In this document: positions 27,626 to 35,655 of the stretch, one piece after another
Layout: the number at the start of each line of letters is the position of its first letter
How positions within the stretch are numbered: position 1 is the stretch's first letter
DNA from: Cacconaster sp045642485
GTDB lineage: Bacteria; Bacteroidota; Bacteroidia; Bacteroidales; UBA932
Reading direction: 5' to 3'
DNA length: 64,000 nucleotides
NCBI GenBank assembly: GCA_045642485.1
Contig: JAZUIV010000028.1
Span: 1 to 64,000, forward strand
Program-made: the position numbers and the translations under genes
The notes under the pieces: generated by a model
Database searches by the model: none
What the model saw: only the letters and a program-made list of their open reading frames with translations
What the model was told of the DNA's origin: nothing

Positions 27626-27655
27626 CTTATTCTTATTCTTATTCTTATTCTTATT
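27626..27655 (-). repeat. Five perfect AATAAG hexamers in the GH97 leader
   Basis: On the minus strand AATAAG is repeated five times (30 bp) and ends 3 bp before the GH97 ATG. With the -7 box at 27663-27670, most of the predicted 37-nt leader is this repeat. Copy change by slippage would alter leader length without changing the protein. Confidence 0.9.
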
Positions 27656-27662
27656 GTTTCTA

Positions 27663-27670
27663 CAAATCTA
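27663..27670 (-). promoter_or_regulatory. -7 box of GH97
   Basis: Minus-strand TAGATTTG, an exact consensus match; predicted start near 27659. It is 22 bp from the divergent box at 27685. Confidence 0.6.
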
Positions 27671-27684
27671 ACAAAAAAGATTCT

Positions 27685-27692
27685 TAAATTTG
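27685..27692 (+). promoter_or_regulatory. -7 box of the esterase-sialidase operon
   Basis: TAAATTTG, exact match, points toward the small open frames at 27706-27800 and the SGNH-SASA esterase gene at 27813. Confidence 0.6.
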
Positions 27693-27705
27693 CATAGGAC
27701 GTATT

Positions 27706-27723
27706 ATGAACGATTCACTATGA
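27706..27723 (+). CDS. Possible 5-codon leader peptide (MNDSL)
   Basis: ATG AAC GAT TCA CTA TGA starts about 10 bp after the predicted transcription start and overlaps the next ATG by four bases (ATGA). It may be chance; the tight overlap with the next short frame is the only support. Confidence 0.2.
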   Translation: MNDSL

Positions 27724-27800
27724 GAACTAATCAGGATTATAAAAATGAGGCTCAGGCCGCATTCTACAAGGATTTGAAGGCCTGCAAGGCTGCGGAGTAA
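27720..27800 (+). CDS. Possible 26-codon upstream ORF
   Basis: It encodes 26 residues starting MRTNQDYKNE and ending CKAAE, rich in Ala and Lys, with no match I recognise. It lies in the leader of the esterase gene, its stop 12 bp before that gene's ATG. It may be a leader peptide or a remnant of a larger gene. Confidence 0.35.
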   Translation: MRTNQDYKNEAQAAFYKDLKACKAAE

Positions 27801-27812
27801 GGTGCCGACGAT

Positions 27813-29876
27813 ATGAAATTGACAAGGATATTGGCTGTGCTGTGCCTTCTGGCGGGGACTGTGTCTTATGCGGGACCCCGCGTCAAGGTGGCCTGCATAG
27901 GTGACAGCGTGACCTACGGCTATGGTCTGGAGAATCGCGACAACGATTCATATCCCGCACAGCTCCAGAAGCTTCTGGGAAACGGCTACGATGTCCGTAA
28001 TTTCGGGCACAACGGAGCGACCTTGCTTCGTCACGGGCACAGGCCGTACGGGACATTGCCGGAATATGGGCTGGCCCTTGATTTCAAGGCGGACATTGCA
28101 ATAATCCATCTGGGGCTGAACGACACTGACCCGAGGAACTGGCCGGACTGGTCGGAGGAGTTCATACCCGACTACAGGGCGCTGATAGATACGCTCCGGG
28201 CTGTGAATCCTGCCGTCAGAATCTGGATATGCAGGATGACTCCGATAATGCACGGGCATCCGCGTTTTCTCAGTGGGACCAGGGACTGGCACGCTCAGGA
28301 GCAGCGGGCGATAGAACAGGTGGCTGCAGGTGCCGGAGTCGGTCTGATAGACCTCTTTGAACCTCTGTCCGTCCGGCCTGATCTTTTTCCGGACAATCTG
28401 CATCCGGATGCGGAAGGGGCGGGGATAATCGCCCGCACCGTGTATGGTGCGGTTACAGGGGATTTCGGAGGACTTTCCGTATCTTCGATGTATGGCGACA
28501 ATATGGTGATTCAAAGGGAGCGTCCGATTGTTTTCAGGGGGAGTGCGGACAGGGGAGAGAAGGTGAGTGTCTCTTTCGGGGGACGCCGCGGGAATGCTGT
28601 TGCGGGAGATGACGGACGGTGGTCGGTTGTCTTCGACCCGGAGCCGGCCGGAGGTCCTTTTGAGCTGGAGATTGCAGGAAAGGAGAGGACTTTCCACTAC
28701 TCGAACGTTTGGGTGGGAGAGGTCTGGATATGTGCAGGACAGTCCAATATGGAGTTCAAGCTATGTCAGGGCAGTACTGCCGACGATGACATAAAGGAGG
28801 CGGGAAGCCAGTCCCGGCTCCATCTTTTCAATATGAAGGAGAACTGGCTGACAGGGGATTTCGAGTGGACTGCCACGGCCCTTGATTCTGTCAACCGTCT
28901 GCAATATCTGACCCCGGAGGGGTGGAAGATGAGTTCTTCCGAGACAGCCGCAGGATTTTCCGCTGTGGGTTACCATTTCGGAAGGGTCCTGGCGGACAGT
29001 CTGAACTGCCACGTGGGGTTGATAAGTTGTGCCGTAGGCGGCTCGACCACTGAATCCTGGGTCGACAGGAATGTGTTGCGCTATGAATTCCCCGAGATTC
29101 TCCACGATTGGAACAACGGGGATTTCGGACAAGGGTGGGCCCGCGGCAGGGCAAAGAAGAATATGTCCGCCGCCGTCAATCCTCTTCAGATGCATCCTTA
29201 TCAACCCGGTTATCTCTTCGATGCCGGCGTCCGTCTTACGGACCATTGGAGCATCCGTGGAATCCTCTGGTATCAGGGTGAGTCCAACGCGCACAACATA
29301 GAGGCTCACGAAAAACTTTTCGAACTTATGTTGAAGAGTTTCAGACAGTATTTTGGGCAGAACCTTGCAGTTCAGGTCGTACAGCTTTCCGGGATAGGAA
29401 ACCGTCCTTCCTGGCCCAAGTTCAGGGACAGCCAGAGAAGACTCGCTGAAAGCATTCCCGGTGTCGGCCTTACAGTCTGCTCGGATCTCGGCCACCCGAC
29501 GGATGTCCATCCCAAGGCCAAGAAACCTGTTGGGGAAAGGTCTGCCGTTGGAGTCCTGCACGATGTCTATGGCAGGTCGGATGTCGTTCCTTCCGGCCCG
29601 GTTTATCGGAATTTCAAGGTTGAGGACGGCAGGTTGAGGCTCTTTTTCGACTATGCCGTGGGACTCTCCGGAAGCAGGACTTTTGAGGTCGCAGGCATTG
29701 ACGGCATTTATCATCCGGCCTCTGTGACCATTGACGGACAGACACTGCTTGTGTGGTCCGATTCTGTCCCGAACCCTTGCGCAGTGCGCTACGGATGGCA
29801 GCCGAATCCTGTCGAAGCAAACCTGACCAATGTCTCCGGCATTCCCGCCTCCACTTTCAAGGATGAACGCTTCTGA
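27813..29876 (+). CDS. Two-domain secreted esterase: SGNH hydrolase plus sialate O-acetylesterase (SASA)
   Basis: The 687-residue protein has a signal peptide (cleavage after SYA, near residue 20). Domain 1 (about 22-215) is an SGNH hydrolase with GDS Ser32, a GLND block and DNLHPD near its end. Domain 2 (about 220-660) is the sialate O-acetylesterase type with GQSNMEF (Ser311), WYQGESNA and HPTDVHP. Dual esterases of this kind (EstA-type in Bacteroides) remove acetyl groups from sialic acids, unblocking sialidases. The next gene, 16 bp downstream, is a sialidase fused to SGNH domains, which fits this role. Both domains keep their catalytic residues. Confidence 0.88.
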   Translation: MKLTRILAVLCLLAGTVSYAGPRVKVACIGDSVTYGYGLENRDNDSYPAQLQKLLGNGYDVRNFGHNGATLLRHGHRPYGTLPEYGLALDFKADIAIIHLGLNDTDPRNWPDWSEEFIPDYRALIDTLRAVNPAVRIWICRMTPIMHGHPRFLSGTRDWHAQEQRAIEQVAAGAGVGLIDLFEPLSVRPDLFPDNLHPDAEGAGIIARTVYGAVTGDFGGLSVSSMYGDNMVIQRERPIVFRGSADRGEKVSVSFGGRRGNAVAGDDGRWSVVFDPEPAGGPFELEIAGKERTFHYSNVWVGEVWICAGQSNMEFKLCQGSTADDDIKEAGSQSRLHLFNMKENWLTGDFEWTATALDSVNRLQYLTPEGWKMSSSETAAGFSAVGYHFGRVLADSLNCHVGLISCAVGGSTTESWVDRNVLRYEFPEILHDWNNGDFGQGWARGRAKKNMSAAVNPLQMHPYQPGYLFDAGVRLTDHWSIRGILWYQGESNAHNIEAHEKLFELMLKSFRQYFGQNLAVQVVQLSGIGNRPSWPKFRDSQRRLAESIPGVGLTVCSDLGHPTDVHPKAKKPVGERSAVGVLHDVYGRSDVVPSGPVYRNFKVEDGRLRLFFDYAVGLSGSRTFEVAGIDGIYHPASVTIDGQTLLVWSDSVPNPCAVRYGWQPNPVEANLTNVSGIPASTFKDERF

Positions 29877-29892
29877 AAAAAACAGTTTTATT

Positions 29893-32583
29893 ATGCATAA
29901 ACGAATCATTTGCTCTGCTCTTTTCTTTCTTGTTTTCTGCATCTCCGCCTTCGCGGACCGGCAGTTCCGCAACCACAGGTATGACGCAATCAACGTGATG
30001 CCCGTCCGGGAGGGGGACATAGTTTTCGTAGGCAACAGCATAACGAATATGCACGAATGGTGGGAGGCCTTCGGCTGCACGGACAACGTATTGAACCGGG
30101 GTGTGTCAGGTTGCGTGTCATCCGAGACCCTGGCCAACATAGGCGGCGTGGTCGCCGGCCACCCGGCGAAGGTATTCCTTATGGTCGGTACAAATGACCT
30201 TGCCGGAGGCTCGCCGGCATCTCCCTCCGAAGTCGCCGGAAACGTTGAGGAAATAGTTTCTCTCTTCAAAGAGAAAAGTCCCGGGACAGAACTGTATATA
30301 CAGAGCGTTCTGCCCGTGGCTGAGGGCAACAGCCGCAGTTCGGAATCCATCATCGAACTCAATTCCCTATACAGGGAAATATGCAAACGGGAGGGGGTGA
30401 CTTATGTTGACCTCTGGTCTCAGATGGTGGAACCGGGGACTATCCATATAAACCCGGCATATACGAAGGACGGGCTTCATCTCTATCCGGCGGGCTACAG
30501 GGTATGGTGCAATGCCATAGCGCCATACGTGGGAGCGGGGTGCATATATCCGGATGCTCCTGCCGATGATTTCGGCCTGGAAGGCAGTTATGCCATGAGG
30601 GCGGCCGCTTTCAACCTTCTGCCTGTTGATGGCGACGACATAGTGATGCTTGGGGACGAAATGATTCACGGGGGCGAATGGCACGAACTGCTTGGCAGTC
30701 CGAGAGTGAAGAACCGTGGTACGGGCTGGGGAGCCGGCGGGGCTCGGATTGAGTTGATAGAGAAGGAGATTCCCGCAATCTTCGGCCACGGCGAGGCTCC
30801 GGCCACCGTCTGCATCCACGCCGGTGCCACCGAGGTTTCGTCCAATTTGCCCGTCGATACATTCAAGGTCCGGTACAGGAGGCTTGTTGCTGCAGTGGCT
30901 GCTTCCGCGCCGGGAAGCCGCCTTGTTCTGATGTCGGTCTGTCCCGTATATCCCTCACACAACAAGATAGCGGACCAGATGGCGGTGAACTCGGCCATCG
31001 AGAAGATAGCAGGGGAGTATGGCGCTGACTATGTGGATATTTACACTCCTCTGTTCAATTGTGGAAAGGGAAACGGTCACTATGTGAACGGGAATTACGT
31101 GACGGCGAAAGGCTATCTTAAAATCAGTCGCATCTTGTCGGAAAAGCTCGGTCTGGACCGGACTTCTACGGTATATCAGACCCGAGAAAACGCATTTACC
31201 GGGAGAGGAAACAAGGGTGAGGTGCTTGCCACCCTGACGGTCTCTCCGGCAAAGAAAATGAAACTGCGCAGGATAAAGGTTGCTCTGGATGCGGAGGCCA
31301 GTGATGTCACCTGCCTTCAGGTCAGATGTGACGGAAAGATTCTCGGCTCTGTCAGGGTGAAGGAGGGAAAGAAGAGGTACAAGATTCCCTGCAGGGTTGT
31401 CGTGGATGAGCTTACAGATATTGAAATATGCGCTGATATTGCAACTGATGCAGTTGAGGGCCATAAAGTTACAGCCGATGTGCTGAAGTATAGGTCAGGT
31501 ATGAGGTGGCGGCCTGTCGCTGCCGCCGGACAAGGTGAAAGGGAGATACTGCTCAAGCGTGTCAAACTTCTCGGTGCGGGGGATTACGGCTCCGTCGGTT
31601 ACAGGATTCCGGCGATTGTCACTCTTCCGGACGGAACGCTGCTGACGACTGCTGACAAGCGCAAGTACAATGACCTGGACCTTCCGGAGGACATTGACGT
31701 AATTGCACAGCGCAGCACCGACGGAGGTGCTACCTGGTCCGACCCTGTCACGGTTGTTGAGGGACAGGGCTTCAACCGTGGATATGGTGATGCCGCTCTT
31801 GTAGTCACCGCGTCCGGGGACATCCTGTGTGCTTTCAGCGGCGGTACGGGGCTCTGGGCATCCACACCCGAAAATCCCCAGCGCAATTATGTCTGCCGCA
31901 GTGCTGACGGCGGCATTACCTGGTCTGAGCCGGAGGATTGCACGCCACGGCTATGGGGGGCTGCCGCGGACAATGTGGAATGTCGCACAGGACACAGCGC
32001 TTTCTTCGCTTCCGGACGCGGACTGCGTCTTGAGAAGGGTGAGCACGCCGGAAGGGTGATGTTTGTGGCAGCGGTTCATTCGTGGCAAACCAATCGTTTC
32101 GATAACTACATCTATTATTCTGATGATGAGGGTATTTCCTGGAAGGTTTCCAAGTGCGCGTTTCGGGGTGGGGATGAGGCCAAGGTAGTGGAACTGCCCG
32201 ATGGAAAGGTGTTGCTGAGTGTTCGCAGGAGTGGTGAGAGGGGCTTCAATCTTTCAGAAGACGGCGGCGTGACCTGGGGGGAACAGGGAACATGGAAGGA
32301 TATCTGCGTGAATGCCTGCGACGGGGACATCATTCCTCTCGGAGATTCCCTCCTGCTTCACTCCGTCCCCAATTCGATGGACAGACGCAACGTCAGCATA
32401 TTCGTCAGCCGCGACAACGGACTCACCTGGCCATACTCGAAGAGTATGTGCCGGTATGAATCCGTCTATTCCGCAATGACCGTACTGCCGGACGGCACGA
32501 TAGGGGTTTATCTTGAAGAGAATCCCAACGTCGAATTCGATATGTATTTTCTCAACTTCTCCGCCGAGTGGTTGATGAAGTGA
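29893..32583 (+). CDS. SGNH esterase - pseudo-SGNH - GH33 sialidase fusion
   Basis: The 896-residue secreted protein starts at ATG 29893, with signal peptide cleavage near residue 21. Domain 1 (about 35-215) is an intact SGNH hydrolase: GNSIT Ser49, GTND, and DGLHLYPAG. Domain 2 (about 235-435) has the same fold pattern but GDEM has Glu256 in place of Ser, GATE replaces GTND, and the DxxH block reads NGNYVTAKGY, so it looks inactive. Next come a BNR-associated N-terminal beta domain (about 440-545) and a GH33 propeller with YRIP (Arg571) and five Asp boxes, for example STDGGATW and SRDNGLTW. GH33 releases terminal sialic acid. The adjacent gene encodes a dual esterase, so deacetylation and desialylation are linked. 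Confidence 0.9.
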   Translation: MHKRIICSALFFLVFCISAFADRQFRNHRYDAINVMPVREGDIVFVGNSITNMHEWWEAFGCTDNVLNRGVSGCVSSETLANIGGVVAGHPAKVFLMVGTNDLAGGSPASPSEVAGNVEEIVSLFKEKSPGTELYIQSVLPVAEGNSRSSESIIELNSLYREICKREGVTYVDLWSQMVEPGTIHINPAYTKDGLHLYPAGYRVWCNAIAPYVGAGCIYPDAPADDFGLEGSYAMRAAAFNLLPVDGDDIVMLGDEMIHGGEWHELLGSPRVKNRGTGWGAGGARIELIEKEIPAIFGHGEAPATVCIHAGATEVSSNLPVDTFKVRYRRLVAAVAASAPGSRLVLMSVCPVYPSHNKIADQMAVNSAIEKIAGEYGADYVDIYTPLFNCGKGNGHYVNGNYVTAKGYLKISRILSEKLGLDRTSTVYQTRENAFTGRGNKGEVLATLTVSPAKKMKLRRIKVALDAEASDVTCLQVRCDGKILGSVRVKEGKKRYKIPCRVVVDELTDIEICADIATDAVEGHKVTADVLKYRSGMRWRPVAAAGQGEREILLKRVKLLGAGDYGSVGYRIPAIVTLPDGTLLTTADKRKYNDLDLPEDIDVIAQRSTDGGATWSDPVTVVEGQGFNRGYGDAALVVTASGDILCAFSGGTGLWASTPENPQRNYVCRSADGGITWSEPEDCTPRLWGAAADNVECRTGHSAFFASGRGLRLEKGEHAGRVMFVAAVHSWQTNRFDNYIYYSDDEGISWKVSKCAFRGGDEAKVVELPDGKVLLSVRRSGERGFNLSEDGGVTWGEQGTWKDICVNACDGDIIPLGDSLLLHSVPNSMDRRNVSIFVSRDNGLTWPYSKSMCRYESVYSAMTVLPDGTIGVYLEENPNVEFDMYFLNFSAEWLMK

Positions 32584-32603
32584 GAAGCTTCTAAGTCAGA
32601 TTC

Positions 32604-34055
32604 TTAATATTTGAATTCGTAGTCGAAATCAGCGCCTCCGGCACCGATTCTGAAGGTATGCACCTCTCCCTTTGCGGGCTTGATTGCAATCACATCGCAG
32701 CAGAGACTCTCTTCCACGTCGTAAGGTGCCCGTCTGGTGCCGGGCATCAGCTGGGCTTCCGTGCAGAATCCGAGCCCCTGTGTAATGAAATAGTTTACGT
32801 TCCTGTCGACTTCGTGCATATTGAAGTGGCTGTCGCCGCAGAAGAGGCCTATGATGTTGTGGCTCTTCTTGAGTTCGGCCAGAACGTCCATCATCCTCTC
32901 GTTGCTCTGGAGGTTGTATGGCGCAGGAGTGTTGTGCCAGCGTCCTTTCGGATGCGGCATATAGTGGCAGGCCACGAGTATGCTCATCTCCTTGGGTGTG
33001 TCATTCACGAGGTTCTTGAACCACTCGACCTGCTCGTCGTCGAATACATAATATTTGTCCTGCAGGGTGCAGGTGCCGCAGCTGTTGAGAAGTATGATTC
33101 TGAAGTTCTTCTCCGGAATGTCGTAGTAGTGGTAAACCTTGCCGGGGGTGAGGTGCAGGTTGCCGCCTGCCTTCTCCAATCCGGGTTTCTGGAAGAGTTC
33201 CTGAAAACGTTCCTCGCTGGTGACGGTCCCTTCTCCTCCGTCCCAGTCGTGGTTGCCGGGGACATAGAGGAAGATGCCGGGGAACTTCTTCATCTCATCG
33301 CTGATTCTGGTCAGTATGGTATTGGTGATATCCTTGCTGATGTGTGCAGGACCCAGGTTGACTCCTATGTCTCCCAGACAGAGCATAAAGTCGTAGTTCC
33401 AGATGTCGCTTGCATCGGCAATGTAGCCGATATGGTGGAATCTGTAGTCAGTGTGAGCGTGTACGTCGGTGAAGATGGGGAAGATGACAGTCTCGTCGTC
33501 TCCCTTCCACTCCATATAGCGGTCGTGAGCCTCGGTTACCTGGGGAACGACGAAGTCGGGAATCCTGTATTCGGGAGCCTGAGTGCCGTAGTCGCGGGGC
33601 AACTGTCCCTTTTCATAGAAATAGAGGTCAAGGCCCTGTCCTCCGTCCCGTTCCAGATATTGAAGCGTAAGCTTGTGCTTTCCTTTTTTCAGCATCTTTC
33701 CTGCGAAGGCGTATGCACAGTCATTCATTCCCACCAATGTGTCCCCGTCCACTATGAATCTTGAACAGTCATCAGAATAGAGCAGGAACGTATATTCCTT
33801 TTCTGCGGGAACGGTAAGGGTGGAGGTGAATTCCGCCAGAAAGTGATTCTTTTCGGGGGCCGTGTATTCCAGCAGTTCGAATCCTCTTCCCGTACCTGTC
33901 GCAGTCGGCTCGCCGAGGGTGCTGAAGTCCGGGAGTTCTTCGTTTTCGTATCCTTCCCAGATTTTGTAACTTACCTCGCCCTCATTGTATTTCGGGGTGC
34001 AGGCGCAGGCCAGGACCGCTGCGGCCGCAATAATTGTTTTTGAAAAAGTTGTCAT
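32604..34055 (-). CDS. Lipoprotein metallophosphoesterase with an N-terminal PA14-like domain
   Basis: The 483-residue protein has a lipobox (VLACAC, near residue 18) and an N-terminal beta domain (about 30-165) resembling PA14/GLEYA, with LLYSDDCSRFIVDG and GKHKLTLQYLE. A calcineurin-like phosphoesterase domain (about 190-440) follows, with DVHAHTD, CLGDIG, GNHDW, CHYMPH and GDSHFN as metal-binding motifs. PA14 domains often bind carbohydrate, so it may act on phosphorylated or otherwise modified surface glycans. Substrate unknown. Its own -7 box is at 34084-34091. Its stop lies 21 bp from the convergent sialidase stop, with only a short palindrome between. Confidence 0.83.
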   Translation of the reverse strand: MTTFSKTIIAAAAVLACACTPKYNEGEVSYKIWEGYENEELPDFSTLGEPTATGTGRGFELLEYTAPEKNHFLAEFTSTLTVPAEKEYTFLLYSDDCSRFIVDGDTLVGMNDCAYAFAGKMLKKGKHKLTLQYLERDGGQGLDLYFYEKGQLPRDYGTQAPEYRIPDFVVPQVTEAHDRYMEWKGDDETVIFPIFTDVHAHTDYRFHHIGYIADASDIWNYDFMLCLGDIGVNLGPAHISKDITNTILTRISDEMKKFPGIFLYVPGNHDWDGGEGTVTSEERFQELFQKPGLEKAGGNLHLTPGKVYHYYDIPEKNFRIILLNSCGTCTLQDKYYVFDDEQVEWFKNLVNDTPKEMSILVACHYMPHPKGRWHNTPAPYNLQSNERMMDVLAELKKSHNIIGLFCGDSHFNMHEVDRNVNYFITQGLGFCTEAQLMPGTRRAPYDVEESLCCDVIAIKPAKGEVHTFRIGAGGADFDYEFKY

Positions 34056-34083
34056 ATCGATGGATATCTTGTGTTTGAATCTT

Positions 34084-34091
34084 CAAATATA
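34084..34091 (-). promoter_or_regulatory. -7 box of the PA14-phosphoesterase gene
   Basis: Minus-strand TATATTTG, exact match, 28 bp before the ATG at 34055, in the 76-bp gap after the SSS gene. Confidence 0.55.
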
Positions 34092-34131
34092 CGCAAAACC
34101 ATCGGCAAGCAGGCGGAAATCTCGCACATTT

Positions 34132-35640
34132 TTAATAAGGCTGTTTTCGGCAAGGAACGGAAGTGACCGGCATCCGCACCAGAGCCATTCCGACCATCAC
34201 GAACGCCGCATTTATGAGAAGGAGTTCGTAACTTACCGTATATCCGAACGAAAGTATGAGCCACGTTTTCAGTGCATAGCTCAGGAACGGGGCGGCAATG
34301 CAGATTAAGGGAACGGCCCGGTCCCTTACAGGGGCCTTGCACATCATCCCGAAAGCGAACAGGCCCAGTATGGGACCGTATGTGTAGCTGGCAAGCAGGT
34401 AGACGGCACTGATTGCGTCCTGATTGTTGATTGCATTGAAAACGAGAATCACGGCGCCCATACATACGGCCATAGATGCGTGAACCCATTTGCGGGTCCG
34501 GTCAAGGGAGTTACCTTCTTTCTTTCTGTCCGCCTTTAGGATATCTATCGTGAAAGAGGTCGTCAATGCCGTGAGGGCGGCCCCTGCGGTGGAATAGGAT
34601 GCGGCGCACAGACCGAGCACAAACAGGAACACTGCCACTGACGGCATTCCTTTGGAAGCCACGACCGTCGGAAAGAGATTGTCCGTCGATCCGGACAACC
34701 CTGATATCACATCCTCTGCCGGTGCTCCTTTGGCTCCGAAAGTCTCAAGATTGAAATACCGGAGCATCAGAACGCCCAGCATAAGGAAAAGGAATATTAT
34801 TACGAACTGGACGCCGGCGCCCAGAAGGACGCTCTTTGCGGCTTCTTTCGAGTTCCTGCAGGAAAGGTTCCGTTGCATCATATCCTGGTCAAGACCATTC
34901 GTGGCAATCACAAGGAAGATGCCGGCTATGAACTGCTTCCAGAAGAACAGGCCGTTCTTCGGGTCGTCGAAGAAGAAAATCCTGGAACACGGGTCGTCTG
35001 CCACCGCCCTGCACATCGAACTGAAATTCATTCCAAGTGCGCCCGCCATCGTGACAATGCAGATGATGACTGCGGAAACGATGCATAAAGTCTTGAGCGA
35101 GTCAGTCCAGATGACGGTCTTGACTCCACCCTGGGACGTATATAGGAAGATAAGGCTGATTGAGACGATGATATTGACGGTGAACGGTATTCCGAGAGGT
35201 CCGAACAGAAGGTTCTGAAGCACGATGCATACCACGAAGAAGCGGACTGACGCCCCGAGCATCTTGGAGATGAAGAAGAACCAGGCCCCGGTGGCGTGTG
35301 TTGCCCTGCCGTATCTGTCTTCCAGATATCCGTATATTGAAGTGAGATTTTTCCTGTAGAACAGCGGGACCAGGATATAGGCTATCACTGCATAGCCGAC
35401 GGCAAAACCGAGAATCATCTCAAGATATGAAAAAGACTTGGTGATGACCATCCCCGGAACCGAGATGAAAGTCACACCCGAAACAGGCGCGCCCACGGCC
35501 GCAATCGCGGCTATCAGCCAGGGCGTCCGGCGGTTGCCGAAGAAATTGCCGCCTCCGGTATTGTGCCTGCTGAAACGGGAGATGATGAAAATAAGGACGA
35601 AATATACGAGGATTGCCGCAAGGGCTACTGCAGGTGTCAT
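34132..35640 (-). CDS. Sodium:solute symporter (SSS) family transporter
   Basis: The 502-residue protein has about 13 membrane segments and the SSS pattern, including AAVGAPVSGVTFISVPG in helix 2 and GLDQDMMQRN between helices 6 and 7. Members use the Na+ gradient to import sugars, sialic acid, amino acids or other solutes. It is 15 bp downstream of GH38 on the same strand, so a released sugar or sialic acid is a fair guess for its substrate. No substrate signature can be read. Confidence 0.85.
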   Translation of the reverse strand: MTPAVALAAILVYFVLIFIISRFSRHNTGGGNFFGNRRTPWLIAAIAAVGAPVSGVTFISVPGMVITKSFSYLEMILGFAVGYAVIAYILVPLFYRKNLTSIYGYLEDRYGRATHATGAWFFFISKMLGASVRFFVVCIVLQNLLFGPLGIPFTVNIIVSISLIFLYTSQGGVKTVIWTDSLKTLCIVSAVIICIVTMAGALGMNFSSMCRAVADDPCSRIFFFDDPKNGLFFWKQFIAGIFLVIATNGLDQDMMQRNLSCRNSKEAAKSVLLGAGVQFVIIFLFLMLGVLMLRYFNLETFGAKGAPAEDVISGLSGSTDNLFPTVVASKGMPSVAVFLFVLGLCAASYSTAGAALTALTTSFTIDILKADRKKEGNSLDRTRKWVHASMAVCMGAVILVFNAINNQDAISAVYLLASYTYGPILGLFAFGMMCKAPVRDRAVPLICIAAPFLSYALKTWLILSFGYTVSYELLLINAAFVMVGMALVRMPVTSVPCRKQPY

Positions 35641-35655
35641 TCGGCTTACAGGTTT

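Noticed and set aside
28761..30386. 541-codon open frame on the minus strand
   Set aside because: It runs antisense across the esterase and sialidase genes and has no recognisable domain.
32583..32592. AGAAGCTTCT palindrome between convergent genes as a terminator
   Set aside because: The stem is only 5 bp with no loop or T run; too weak to call.
32658..33764. 368-codon open frame on the plus strand
   Set aside because: It is the antisense shadow of the PA14-phosphoesterase gene.
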